DNA of 64,000 nt, from NCBI GenBank assembly GCA_947494545.1, contig CANLVH010000001.1, positions 186,001 through 250,000 on the forward strand, read 5' to 3'. A model generated the notes under the pieces. The model was not told where the DNA came from. It ran no database searches and saw only the letters and a program-made list of their open reading frames with translations. The translations under genes and the position numbers were made by a program. Within the stretch, counting starts at the first letter, position 1. Every line of letters starts with the position of its first letter. This DNA is from an uncultured Mesonia sp. (lineage in GTDB: Bacteria; Bacteroidota; Bacteroidia; Flavobacteriales; Flavobacteriaceae). Of this stretch, positions 44,008-52,424 are shown piece by piece.

Positions 44008-44910
44008 TTAAAAACCAGAATATTTTAAAGCACTTCCATTTGTCTCTACATTTAAGTTTACTTCTTGTCCCAATATGAGTGTGCGGTTATCGCTTATATG
44101 GCCGGCAGGAAAGTTAAATGCAACAGGAAAATTATATTCTGCTATGGTTTCGGCAATGATTTCTTTGGCTGTTTTCCCGAAAGGAATCGCGTTATCGTTC
44201 ATATCGCTCATTCCGCCAATTATTAGTCCGTTAATTTTTTCAAACCAGCTGTTGCGTTTTAGGTTTTGCAACATTCTGTCAATATGATAAAGATATTCGT
44301 CTAGATCTTCTAAAAACAAGATTTTTCCGTTAAGATCAAGGTCAGATTCACTTCCGATAAGCGAATATAAAACCGATAAATTTCCGCCTACGAGCTCTCC
44401 TTTTGCAGTGCCGTTTCGGTTTAAATTATCGCTTTTAAATTGGTAATTTAAGTCTTCCTTAAAAAGTGCTTTTCGGAGAATATTTCTTGTTTTTTGTGGC
44501 TTCTTTTCTATATCTAAAGCAATTGGGCCGTGCAAAGAGGCAATTCTTAAAGTGTTTAAATGACTATGTAAAGCGGTAACATCGCTATAGCCAATTAACC
44601 ATTTTGGATTTTTCTTAAATTTAGAAAAATCGAGTAAATCTAAAATACGCACCGTGCCATAACCGCCTTTGGCACACCAAATGGCTTTAATTTCCGGATT
44701 GTCTAGTTGTTGTTGCAAATCTGCTGCGCGCTCTTTATCACTGCCGGCAAATTGATTGTTTTCCAAACCAATACTAGAACCAATTACAGTAACCAGGTTC
44801 CAAGATTCTAATAGGTTAATTGCGGGTTGTAAGTCTTCTTTTTTTACTTTTCTTGCGGTGGCAATTATTGCTACTTTGTCGTTTTTTTGAAGTTTTTTAG
44901 GAATGTTCAT
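44008..44910 (-). CDS. LD-carboxypeptidase (peptidase S66)
   Basis: Removes the terminal D-Ala from muropeptide tetrapeptides during cell-wall recycling in the cytoplasm. The 300 residues show the S66 pattern: N-terminal KNDKVAIIATARKV, KAIWCAKGGYGTVRIL, the nucleophile serine in LIGYSDVTALH, FLEDLDEYLYHIDRML with the catalytic glutamate, and GHISDNRTL near the C-terminus with the histidine. Monocistronic. Confidence 0.93.
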   Translation of the reverse strand: MNIPKKLQKNDKVAIIATARKVKKEDLQPAINLLESWNLVTVIGSSIGLENNQFAGSDKERAADLQQQLDNPEIKAIWCAKGGYGTVRILDLLDFSKFKKNPKWLIGYSDVTALHSHLNTLRIASLHGPIALDIEKKPQKTRNILRKALFKEDLNYQFKSDNLNRNGTAKGELVGGNLSVLYSLIGSESDLDLNGKILFLEDLDEYLYHIDRMLQNLKRNSWFEKINGLIIGGMSDMNDNAIPFGKTAKEIIAETIAEYNFPVAFNFPAGHISDNRTLILGQEVNLNVETNGSALKYSGF

Positions 44911-44942
44911 AAAGGCTTTTTAGTAATATGGGAAGATAAAAA

Positions 44943-44971
44943 AATCCCTCCAATTTAAAAAAAGAGGGATT
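44943..44971 (-). terminator. Terminator of the 44997-45581 lipoprotein gene
   Basis: AATCCCTC (44943-44950) pairs with GAGGGATT (44964-44971); the minus strand goes on with a run of T (TTTTTTTATC). Confidence 0.8.
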
Positions 44972-44996
44972 GATTGTATTAAAGTTTAACTATGTG

Positions 44997-45581
44997 TTAT
45001 TTTTTGTGAAACTTTATGGAAGAATTACTGGTTTTCTCCAAATCTGGACGAATCATACCGCCTTTATAATAAAGCGATACCGGTATGTCGTTTGTAGTGC
45101 TTCCTTCAAAAGAAAATTCATAAACATTACCATTTTGTAAAACTTCCAGTTCTCCGGAGTTAATTCCTCTATAATGTCCTTCTTCGGTATCTATATTATA
45201 ATTCTCTACTGTTGTCGCGCCGTTGAAAGAATAATCTATATAATCTGTACTGGCTGTATAGGTGCCGGTATTAATATCAGCGGGAGTGCTGGTGTTAATT
45301 TCAAAAATAATGCCGTGAAGGTTCTCTGTTGTTGGCTCGCCATTTTCTGAGCTAATTCCCTCATTTAGTAATTCCAAATCAAAGCTGTGAACACCATTAT
45401 ATTCTTCAAAATATTCTAGTCTTCCAAATTTTAAATCATAGGTGTTTTCTCCAATTTTAAGATAATTGTCACTCGACGGTTCAGGAGTTGGCGTAGGCGT
45501 GCTGTCATCATCGCTACTACAGGCAATCAAGCTAAGGCTCAAGATAAACAAGAGCAAAATTTGGTTTGTTTTTTTCATCAT
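44997..45581 (-). CDS. Hypothetical surface lipoprotein, 194 aa
   Basis: Lipoprotein with signal KKTNQILLLFILSLSLIAC and an acidic post-cysteine segment SSDDDSTPTPTPEPSSDN. This is consistent with a surface-export signal followed by a Thr-Pro linker. The remainder is beta-rich (FEINTSTPADINTGTYTAS, YEFSFEGSTTNDIPVSLYYK), a pattern seen in many uncharacterised Bacteroidota lipoproteins. The first two codons are both Met, so the start could shift by one. Single gene, divergent from metG. Confidence 0.78.
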   Translation of the reverse strand: MMKKTNQILLLFILSLSLIACSSDDDSTPTPTPEPSSDNYLKIGENTYDLKFGRLEYFEEYNGVHSFDLELLNEGISSENGEPTTENLHGIIFEINTSTPADINTGTYTASTDYIDYSFNGATTVENYNIDTEEGHYRGINSGELEVLQNGNVYEFSFEGSTTNDIPVSLYYKGGMIRPDLEKTSNSSIKFHKK

Positions 45582-45657
45582 TTTAAATTTAGTTATTTAG
45601 GATGTGAATATAGAAATAATTTCACATTGCAAAAATTTATAAATTGTCTGCTTTCCG

Positions 45658-45665
45658 TACCTTTG
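45658..45665 (+). promoter_or_regulatory. -7 box of metG
   Basis: TACCTTTG (TAnnTTTG), 22 nt before the metG ATG; no -33 at the usual spacing. Confidence 0.5.
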
Positions 45666-45687
45666 CAGCTTAATAAAACCAGAGAAA

Positions 45688-47760
45688 ATGAGCACACCAA
45701 AAAGATATACTATTACCGCCGCTTTGCCATATACCAACGGTCCAATTCATATTGGCCATTTGGCGGGCGTTTATGTTCCTGCAGATATTTATGCGCGCTA
45801 CCAAAAAATGCGTGGAGAAGATGTTTTGTTTGTTTGCGGTAGTGATGAGCACGGTGTGCCAATTACGCTTAAAGCAAAAAAAGAAGGCGTTAGTCCGCAA
45901 GATGTGGTAGATAAATACGATGGTATTATCCGTAAATCTTTTCAAGATTTCGGAATTGAATTTGACAATTATTCCAGAACATCAGGAAAAACACACCACG
46001 AAACTGCTTCTGCTTTTTTTAAAAAATTATACGAAGAAGGTAAATTTATAGAAGAAGTAACCCAGCAACTCTACGACGAGGAAGCAAAACAATTTCTAGC
46101 AGATAGATTTGTGGTGGGTACTTGCCCAAAATGTGGTTTTGAAGAAAGCTATGGCGACCAATGCGAAAAATGCGGCACTTCGCATAACGCAACAGATTTA
46201 ATTAATCCAAAATCTGCCGTAACCGGCAATGTACCAACGCTAAAAGAAACCCGACACTGGTTTTTACCTTTAGACCAATACGAACCTTGGTTAAAAGAAT
46301 GGATTTTAGAAGAGCATAAAAAAGATTGGAAATCTAACGTTTATGGGCAATGCAAATCTTGGATAGACGATGGTTTACGTCCGCGTGCCGTAACCCGCGA
46401 TCTCGATTGGGGAATTCCCGTTCCCGTAGAAGGTGGCGATGGCAAAGTCCTCTACGTTTGGTTTGATGCGCCAATTGGCTATATTTCTGCCAGCAAAGAA
46501 TGGGCAGAACGCGAAAATAAAGATTGGGAACCTTATTGGAAAAACGATGATACCAAATTGGTACATTTTATAGGAAAAGACAATATTGTTTTTCACTGTA
46601 TCATTTTCCCAAGTATGTTAAAAGCCCACGGCGACTATATTTTGCCGGATAACGTGCCGGCCAACGAATTTTTAAATTTAGAAGGTAACAAACTTTCCAC
46701 TTCCAGAAATTGGGCGGTTTGGTTGCACGAATATTTAGAAGATTTTCCCGGCAAAGAAGATGTTTTGCGCTACGTTTTAACCGCAAACGCGCCAGAAACC
46801 AAAGACAACGATTTTACGTGGAAAGATTTTCAGCAGCGCAACAATAGCGAGTTGGTGGGTATTTTTGGTAATTTTATTAACCGCGTGGCAGTTTTGACGC
46901 ATAAATATTATGACGGAGAAGTTCCCGCTTCCGCGGAATTAAGAGAAATAGATAAAAAAACCATCGAAGAGTTAAAAGCTTATCCTGCCGTAATTGCCAG
47001 CTCTATAGAAAAATATCGCTTTAGGGAAGCTCAAGCCGAAATGATGAATTTGGCCCGATTGGGAAATAAATACCTGGCAGACGAGGAGCCGTGGAAAACC
47101 ATTAAAACAGACGAAGAGCGTACAAAAACCGTTATGTATGTGGCGCTTCAAATAGCGGCTGCCTTGGCTACTTTGAGCAAACCATTTTTACCGTTTACCG
47201 CTGCTAAGCTTAGCAAAATGCTAAATATTACTTCCGGTAAAGACGATAATAATTCGGAGTGGAGCGCAATCGCTTCCGCGGAAGCGTTATTAGAACCCGG
47301 ACACAAAATAGGCAAAACCGAATTGCTGTTTAGTAAAGTAGAAGACAAAGAAATTCAAACACAATTAGACAAATTGGAAGCCAGCAAAAAAGTAAATGCT
47401 AGTGCCGAAGAAGAGGTGATTCCGCAAAAAGAATTGATAGAATTTGACGATTTTACCAAATTAGATTTGCGCGTAGGTACTATTTTAGAAGCTAAAAAAA
47501 TGCCGAAAGCCAAAAAGTTAATGGTCTTGACCGTTGACACTGGTATTGATAAACGCACGATTGTTTCGGGAATTGCAGAACACTTTACCGCAGAAGAAAT
47601 TGTTGGTAAAAAAGTGAGCGTGGTAGCCAATTTAAAACCCATAAAATTACGCGGCACCAAGAGCGAAGGCATGATTTTAATGACAGAAAATGCAGACGGT
47701 AATTTGGTTTTTGTAAATCCGGATGAAGAAGCCGTAAATAGCGGGAAAATTATAAGCTGA
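45688..47760 (+). CDS. metG: Methionyl-tRNA synthetase with C-terminal tRNA-binding domain
   Basis: Charges tRNA-Met; 690 residues. The class I HIGH motif is PIHIGHLAG, a zinc knuckle is [18 protein letters not shown], and the KMSKS-type loop appears as NKLSTSRNW. From about residue 580 there is a C-terminal EMAP/Trbp111-type tRNA-binding domain ([20 protein letters not shown]). The region carries the palindromes TTCCGCGGAA at 46929 and CGCTTCCGCGGAAGCG at 47271, encoding SAE. Confidence 0.97.
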   Translation: MSTPKRYTITAALPYTNGPIHIGHLAGVYVPADIYARYQKMRGEDVLFVCGSDEHGVPITLKAKKEGVSPQDVVDKYDGIIRKSFQDFGIEFDNYSRTSGKTHHETASAFFKKLYEEGKFIEEVTQQLYDEEAKQFLADRFVVGTCPKCGFEESYGDQCEKCGTSHNATDLINPKSAVTGNVPTLKETRHWFLPLDQYEPWLKEWILEEHKKDWKSNVYGQCKSWIDDGLRPRAVTRDLDWGIPVPVEGGDGKVLYVWFDAPIGYISASKEWAERENKDWEPYWKNDDTKLVHFIGKDNIVFHCIIFPSMLKAHGDYILPDNVPANEFLNLEGNKLSTSRNWAVWLHEYLEDFPGKEDVLRYVLTANAPETKDNDFTWKDFQQRNNSELVGIFGNFINRVAVLTHKYYDGEVPASAELREIDKKTIEELKAYPAVIASSIEKYRFREAQAEMMNLARLGNKYLADEEPWKTIKTDEERTKTVMYVALQIAAALATLSKPFLPFTAAKLSKMLNITSGKDDNNSEWSAIASAEALLEPGHKIGKTELLFSKVEDKEIQTQLDKLEASKKVNASAEEEVIPQKELIEFDDFTKLDLRVGTILEAKKMPKAKKLMVLTVDTGIDKRTIVSGIAEHFTAEEIVGKKVSVVANLKPIKLRGTKSEGMILMTENADGNLVFVNPDEEAVNSGKIIS

Positions 47761-47778
47761 AAAATTGGATTTTCTAAA

Positions 47779-48681
47779 GTGCTAAAAATAAGTTTTCATC
47801 CCAGTTATGTTTTGTCTTTGCCGCCGCGGCATCGTTTTCCTATGGAAAAATATGAGTTGCTGCCGCAACAATTATTGCTAGAAGGTACGTGTAATAAAGA
47901 CAATTTTTTTGAACCGGAAATTTTAAACGATAAGTATATCTTGGCCGTTCACGATGCCGAATATTATTATGATTTTTTAAACCTAAAATGGAGCCAAAAA
48001 CAAATTAGACGAAGTGGCTTTCCGCTTTCGCGAATTATGGTAGAACGCGAGCGGCTAATTACTGGCGGCACTGTGCAAGCCAGTAAATATGCTTTAAAAA
48101 ATGGCGTAGGAATGAATATTGCCGGCGGTACGCACCACGCATATAGCGATAGCGCAGAAGGTTTTTGTATGCTGAATGATCAAGCCGTTGCTGCACAATT
48201 TCTGTTAAATCAAGGTTTGGCAGAGCAGATTTTAATTATAGATTTAGATGTGCACCAAGGTAACGGAACTGCTAAAATTTTTGAAGAAGAAGCGCGTGTT
48301 TTTACATTCTCTATGCACGGCGAAAAAAACTATCCGTTTAAGAAAGAAAAATCAGATTTAGATATTGGCTTACCGGATGGCACCCAAGATGTAGAATATC
48401 TAAAAAAGTTAAAGAAAACATTGCCGGAGCTTTTAGAAAAAGTAAAACCTGATTTTGTGTTTTATTTAGCGGGGGTAGATGTTTTAGAAACCGATAAATT
48501 AGGCAAATTAAGTTTAAGTCTTGCCGGTTGCAAAGAACGGGATAAATTTGTTTTGCAAAGTTTAAAAGACGCTAATTTACCGGTAGAAATAAGTATGGGC
48601 GGCGGCTACTCTAAAGAAATAAAATATATTGTAGAAGCCCACGCCAATACCTACCGATTGGTGCAAGATATCTATTTTTAA
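47779..48681 (+). CDS. Histone-deacetylase-family (HDAC-like) hydrolase
   Basis: Zinc-dependent deacetylase-superfamily protein, 300 residues, GTG start. Motifs: GGTHHAYSDSAEGFCMLND with tandem histidines, IIDLDVHQGNGTA with metal-binding Asp and His, FYLAGVDVLETDKLGKL with the second metal Asp, and SMGGGYS. Bacterial members act on acetylated small amines or proteins; the substrate here is unknown. It starts 18 nt after metG, so co-transcription is likely. Its stop is 2 nt from the stop of the convergent CBS gene. Confidence 0.9.
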   Translation: MLKISFHPSYVLSLPPRHRFPMEKYELLPQQLLLEGTCNKDNFFEPEILNDKYILAVHDAEYYYDFLNLKWSQKQIRRSGFPLSRIMVERERLITGGTVQASKYALKNGVGMNIAGGTHHAYSDSAEGFCMLNDQAVAAQFLLNQGLAEQILIIDLDVHQGNGTAKIFEEEARVFTFSMHGEKNYPFKKEKSDLDIGLPDGTQDVEYLKKLKKTLPELLEKVKPDFVFYLAGVDVLETDKLGKLSLSLAGCKERDKFVLQSLKDANLPVEISMGGGYSKEIKYIVEAHANTYRLVQDIYF

Positions 48682-48683
48682 AT

Positions 48684-49145
48684 TTACCAACTATGGCCGT
48701 GAAGAGCTAAAGCGGTTTTCAATACGCTTTTTTGACTAACCAATCCTACCAATTTGTTTTCATGGCAAACAGGAAAACGTCTTTTTTTTAACGTTAGGAA
48801 TTTGTTGGCTAAATCAAATAAATGCATATCCGGACTTACGGTTTCTACATCTTTTATCATATAATCTTCTACGTTGGTAGCTTCCATAGGTTGATTATAA
48901 TAGCGAGATTCTGCAATTTGTTTAATACAATCGCCCTCAGAGATTATGCCTATAAGTTCGTTGTGAGAATCTACCACCGGTCCGCCAGATATTCCTAATT
49001 TTACCAAAGTTTCCATCACGTCTAAGATAGATTCTCCTTTTTTAAAGGTTGTAATATCTTCGGTCATAAAATCGCGTACGGTTATTTTCTCTGCAGCAAC
49101 CGGCTCTTTACCAATATGATTTCCTTGAAAGTTTTTAATGCCCAT
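48684..49145 (-). CDS. CBS-domain pair protein
   Basis: A 153-residue protein made almost only of two CBS domains (roughly residues 23-80 and 90-150). They read VRDFMTEDITTFKKGESILD..GISGGPVVDSHNELIGIISEGD and VEDYMIKDVETVSPDM..RFPVCHENKLVGLVSQKSVL. Such pairs bind adenosyl nucleotides and act as energy sensors or regulate partners. No catalytic domain is attached. Monocistronic. Confidence 0.9.
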   Translation of the reverse strand: MGIKNFQGNHIGKEPVAAEKITVRDFMTEDITTFKKGESILDVMETLVKLGISGGPVVDSHNELIGIISEGDCIKQIAESRYYNQPMEATNVEDYMIKDVETVSPDMHLFDLANKFLTLKKRRFPVCHENKLVGLVSQKSVLKTALALHGHSW

Positions 49146-49206
49146 AATGTTAAATTTATAATGTAACTTTCTAAATATAAGAAATTTATAATTATAAACA
49201 TAAAAA

Positions 49207-49228
49207 AAGCATTCCGTAAAGAATGCTT
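49207..49228 (-). terminator. Terminator of the ferritin-like gene pair
   Basis: AAGCATTC-CGTAAA-GAATGCTT, 8-bp stem, followed on the minus strand by TTTTTTTA. The loop and right arm contain a copy of TTCCGTAAAG (49212-49221). Confidence 0.85.
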
Positions 49229-49256
49229 TTATATAAAATTAGCAGTTATGTATAGT

Positions 49257-50081
49257 TTAAGAAACAATAAAAATACTGGCAATTGCATTTACTTCGTCCA
49301 TTGTTAATGGCTCATCAAAAGCTTCGGTTAGAGCGTCGTTTCCGCCTAAGTCCGGGAAGTTTCCGGCCAAATCTACGCCGCCTTGGGTAGTGTTAGATTC
49401 TGGAGTAGAACCTTCATAAATTGCTTGAAAACTTGATGGTAAAGTATTTTCAGATTGGGTAATCCAACCTTTTTCACCACGCATTCTTCTTACTTGCGCC
49501 GCGTGTCTAGCTTCTACCGAGTGAATTTGCAAAGCATATTCTAGCAAAGTAGGATCGTTGGCCAAAGCCCCGGCCTGTCCTTTATAAGCTCTAACGCCGG
49601 TATCTTCAAAACCTTGCGCTAAAGCCATAAAGGTGGGATAATCGTTAAACGGATCTAAATCTAAACCGCCCGGAGCTCCGCTAAAATCAAAAGTTGGCAT
49701 ATCTATAGCGTTGTCTCCCAATGCACCTAAGAGAAAAGTAACATGGGCGTTTTCGTGATCTGAAATGGTTGTAAAAACATTTTGATCAGAAGCATCTATA
49801 ACGCCACTGTCTATACCCATTTGGTAAAACTCGCGCTCTAAATATTCTAGGGTTAATGCAAAGTTTAAAACATCTGTAGAGTCTGCTTGAAAAGCAGCTG
49901 CTGCCATAGAGCTAGTTGCGGCTTTAGCATTTTTACTGGTAGCTGCCAGGCCAAAAGGAATAGAGGCTAAAGCTGCGTTTTTACCAAAACTTTTCATTTG
50001 GTTAAAAACTTCTCTTCTAGAGCCTTTTTTACTTAAAACCTCTTTGTTTGAGAGTTCTTCTAATAGTTTTATAAAATTCAT
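49257..50081 (-). CDS. Ferritin-like-domain protein with Tat-type N-terminus
   Basis: A 274-residue protein of the Ferritin_2-type fold. The N-terminus has twin arginines (GSRREVFNQMKSFG) before a moderately hydrophobic stretch ending in ATSKNAKAA, suggesting Tat export. The four-helix core carries carboxylate/histidine pairs usable for a di-iron site: ALTLEYLEREFYQ, ISDHENAHVTFLLG (ExxH) and HSVEARHAAQVRRM (ExxH). It lies 30 nt after a second, related gene, and they form an operon. Iron or peroxide handling is likely; no substrate is known. Confidence 0.82.
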   Translation of the reverse strand: MNFIKLLEELSNKEVLSKKGSRREVFNQMKSFGKNAALASIPFGLAATSKNAKAATSSMAAAAFQADSTDVLNFALTLEYLEREFYQMGIDSGVIDASDQNVFTTISDHENAHVTFLLGALGDNAIDMPTFDFSGAPGGLDLDPFNDYPTFMALAQGFEDTGVRAYKGQAGALANDPTLLEYALQIHSVEARHAAQVRRMRGEKGWITQSENTLPSSFQAIYEGSTPESNTTQGGVDLAGNFPDLGGNDALTEAFDEPLTMDEVNAIASIFIVS

Positions 50082-50111
50082 AATTGTTTAATTTTAGTTT
50101 GAAAAAATGGT

Positions 50112-50891
50112 TTAGGATGGTAGGTTATTAGCAGTAAACTCTGTAGTGATAAAGTTTAAATTACCTACCGCGGCTAAAATATATGCTGGTGGAGTGGCTT
50201 TATCGTAAGCTACGCCAGAACCTCCTAAGTCTGTTAATACATCATCTCCGGCAAAATCTGAAGAACCGGGATTTAGCAGATCTCTAATTGCAGAGGCGTG
50301 TCTAGCTTCTACCGAAACAATTTTTCCTGCGGTTAACAAATAAACTGCTCCATTGGTTTGCGAAGTATCTATTAATTTTCCGGCACCATTGTAAGCTTGT
50401 ACGCCGGTATCTTCTAGCATTTTGGCTGTGTTTAAAACACTGCTCCGGTTAGTAAAATCTACAGAAGAGAAATCAAATTCTAAATCCGGTAAAACTTGTT
50501 CTGCCGGAACAGCAGCATTTATAGCTGTCTTGAAAAACTCGCGGTGAATAACTTCGTGGTTTCGCACGTCTTCTAAAATTTGTTTTTCTTCGCCGTTATC
50601 TAAGCCCATCCAGTAAGAACCGTCTAAAACTTTTTGATAAAAAGCTGCTTCCAGTTGTTCTAAAGCATAAGCATAATTTAAAATTCCTAAATTACCGCTA
50701 CCTAAATCAAACACTGGATCTGGATCTGGGTCCGGATCAGGATCTGGAGGCGCAATAAAATCATCATCATCACTACAGCCTATTAATAGTCCTGAACCGG
50801 CAATAGCTAAACCGCTCATTCTTAAAAATTTTCTGCGACCATTGCCGTTTTGCGCAGTACATGCTTGCACTTTTACTTTTCTTTTTTTCAT
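50112..50891 (-). CDS. Ferritin-like-domain lipoprotein with Tat signal
   Basis: Starting at the ATG at 50891 (a longer frame to 50960 is not supported), the 259-residue product has RRKFLRMSGLAIAGSGLLIGC, a twin-arginine signal that ends in a lipobox cysteine. After it come SDDDD and an Asp-Pro repeat linker. The helical core repeats the pattern of the following gene: YALEQLEAAFYQ, VRNHEVIHREFF (ExxH) and VSVEARHASAIRDL (ExxH). First gene of the pair. Confidence 0.84.
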   Translation of the reverse strand: MKKRKVKVQACTAQNGNGRRKFLRMSGLAIAGSGLLIGCSDDDDFIAPPDPDPDPDPDPVFDLGSGNLGILNYAYALEQLEAAFYQKVLDGSYWMGLDNGEEKQILEDVRNHEVIHREFFKTAINAAVPAEQVLPDLEFDFSSVDFTNRSSVLNTAKMLEDTGVQAYNGAGKLIDTSQTNGAVYLLTAGKIVSVEARHASAIRDLLNPGSSDFAGDDVLTDLGGSGVAYDKATPPAYILAAVGNLNFITTEFTANNLPS

Positions 50892-51063
50892 AATATTTAA
50901 GGAATTTGGATTTATGTTTCTACAAGGTAGAGGAATAAGTAGACGGCAGCCAAATAACACTTGTTAAAACGTTGTTATTTAGTGTTAAAAACTAATTTTA
51001 ATGTAATTTATTCGATTAAATATTGATATTTATTTAATAAATTCTATTTTATTTATGAAAAAC

Positions 51064-51097
51064 AAAAAATTGGTGCTCGTATAAGCACCAATTTTTT
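51064..51097. terminator. Strong bidirectional terminator behind ssb
   Basis: AAAAAATTGGTGCT and AGCACCAATTTTTT form a perfect 14-bp stem with a 6-nt loop (CGTATA), flanked by A- and T-runs. It ends the ssb transcript on the minus strand. Confidence 0.9.
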
Positions 51098-51116
51098 AAA
51101 CCTTATTCTGACTAGC

Positions 51117-51452
51117 CTACGCCTTACTTAAGAGTAAAAGTTCATTACATAAAACTTCTGTAATATAGCGTTTGTTGCCATCTTTATCTTCCCAACTGCG
51201 GTTGGTTAATTTTCCTTCTATAGCAATTTCTTGGCCTTTGTTTACATAGCTTTCTACCACGTTGACCAAACCGCCGCGAACTATAACATTATGCCAGTAT
51301 GCACGTTCTACCTTTTGGCCGTTTTTGTCTTTATAACTATCGTCTGTGGCCATAGAAAATTTAGCAATTTTATTGCCGTCTTTAAAGTTTACAATTTCAG
51401 GCTCTTGCCCTAATCTACCAATTAACTGTACTTTGTTTCTAAGTGCGTTCAT
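51117..51452 (-). CDS. ssb: Short single-stranded DNA-binding protein
   Basis: OB-fold SSB of 111 residues: NALRNKVQLIGRLGQEPEIV, WHNVIVRGGLVNVVESYVNKGQEIAIEGKL, and ITEVLCNELLLLSKA at the end. It lacks the acidic tail (DDDIPF-type) that recruits repair proteins, so it may be a secondary SSB rather than the essential one. Monocistronic, divergent from the nitrilase gene, with a palindromic operator candidate between them. Confidence 0.93.
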   Translation of the reverse strand: MNALRNKVQLIGRLGQEPEIVNFKDGNKIAKFSMATDDSYKDKNGQKVERAYWHNVIVRGGLVNVVESYVNKGQEIAIEGKLTNRSWEDKDGNKRYITEVLCNELLLLSKA

Positions 51453-51554
51453 AATAAAAAAGTTTAAATAATTGAATATCGTTCGGTCAATTCAACAAGG
51501 CAAATATGCGAGCTATTGAAATGTAAAGTAGTTTGATAAACAGTTGTTTACGTT

Positions 51555-51562
51555 TATATTTG
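51555..51562 (+). promoter_or_regulatory. -7 box upstream of the nitrilase-like gene
   Basis: TATATTTG (TAnnTTTG), about 90 nt before the ATG and directly next to the palindrome at 51564. Confidence 0.4.
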
Positions 51563-51563
51563 T

Positions 51564-51579
51564 TTACAAACGTTTGTAA
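51564..51579. promoter_or_regulatory. 16-bp palindromic operator candidate
   Basis: TTACAAACGTTTGTAA is a perfect palindrome with the AAACGTTT core typical of LacI-family operators. Related half-sites (TTGTTTAC at 51544, ATTGTAAA at 51583) flank it. It lies in the ssb/nitrilase divergent gap next to a TAnnTTTG box. Confidence 0.55.
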
Positions 51580-51650
51580 GCGATTGTAAATAGATAATTA
51601 ATTCTGTAGGTTGTTTTAGAATTACCTAGAAAATTCTGTATATTTCCTTT

Positions 51651-52424
51651 ATGGAAAATTTAAACGTTGCTTTAATTCAAACCGAGCTGTTTTGGGAAAA
51701 TGCTGAAAAAAACAGAGAGCATTTCAGTAAAAAAATTGCTGCTATTCAAAATTCAGATTTAATTATTTTACCCGAAATGTTTAGTACGGGGTTTTCTATG
51801 CAACCAAAACCCTTGGCAGAATCCGAAAACGGAAAAACTTTGCAATGGATGCAGCAAACCGCAAAAGAAAACAGCACGGCTTTGGCGGGCAGTGTAATTA
51901 TAGAAGAAGATAAAAAATACTATAACCGCATGTTTTTTGTCTTTCCTAATGGCGATTACCAAACTTACGATAAACGCCATAGATTTACATTTGCCGGCGA
52001 ACATCACGAATATAGCGCGGGAGAAAAGCGCTTGATTGTAGAATATAAAGGTTGGAAAATTTGCCCGCTTATTTGTTACGATTTACGCTTCCCGGTTTGG
52101 GCCAGAAACACAGAATACTATGATTTTTTATTTTATAATGCCAATTGGCCGCAAAAAAGAGTTTATGCCTGGGACCACCTCCTAAAAGCACGCGCTATAG
52201 AAAATATGAGTTATGTGGCCGGGGTTAATAGAATTGGGAGTGATGCCAATAATAATTCTTATAACGGACATTCTATTGTGTTAGATGCTTTAGGGAAGCC
52301 GCTAACGCAAGAAAATCTGGAAACAGATGAAATAATTCAGGTAGAATTAGATGCAGAAAAATTGAAACAAACCAGAAAAGATTTCGCCTTTTTGCAAGAC
52401 CAAGATGCTTTTAGTTTAAAATAA
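51651..52424 (+). CDS. Nitrilase-superfamily amidohydrolase (omega-amidase-like)
   Basis: A 257-residue carbon-nitrogen hydrolase. The catalytic triad is visible as Glu in IILPEMFSTGFS, Lys in TYDKRHRFTFAGE, and Cys in LICYDLRFPVW, the YafV/omega-amidase arrangement. It probably hydrolyses 2-oxoglutaramate-type amides in methionine salvage or glutamine transamination. Its 3' end overlaps the convergent Ig-like gene by 14 nt. Confidence 0.9.
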   Translation: MENLNVALIQTELFWENAEKNREHFSKKIAAIQNSDLIILPEMFSTGFSMQPKPLAESENGKTLQWMQQTAKENSTALAGSVIIEEDKKYYNRMFFVFPNGDYQTYDKRHRFTFAGEHHEYSAGEKRLIVEYKGWKICPLICYDLRFPVWARNTEYYDFLFYNANWPQKRVYAWDHLLKARAIENMSYVAGVNRIGSDANNNSYNGHSIVLDALGKPLTQENLETDEIIQVELDAEKLKQTRKDFAFLQDQDAFSLK

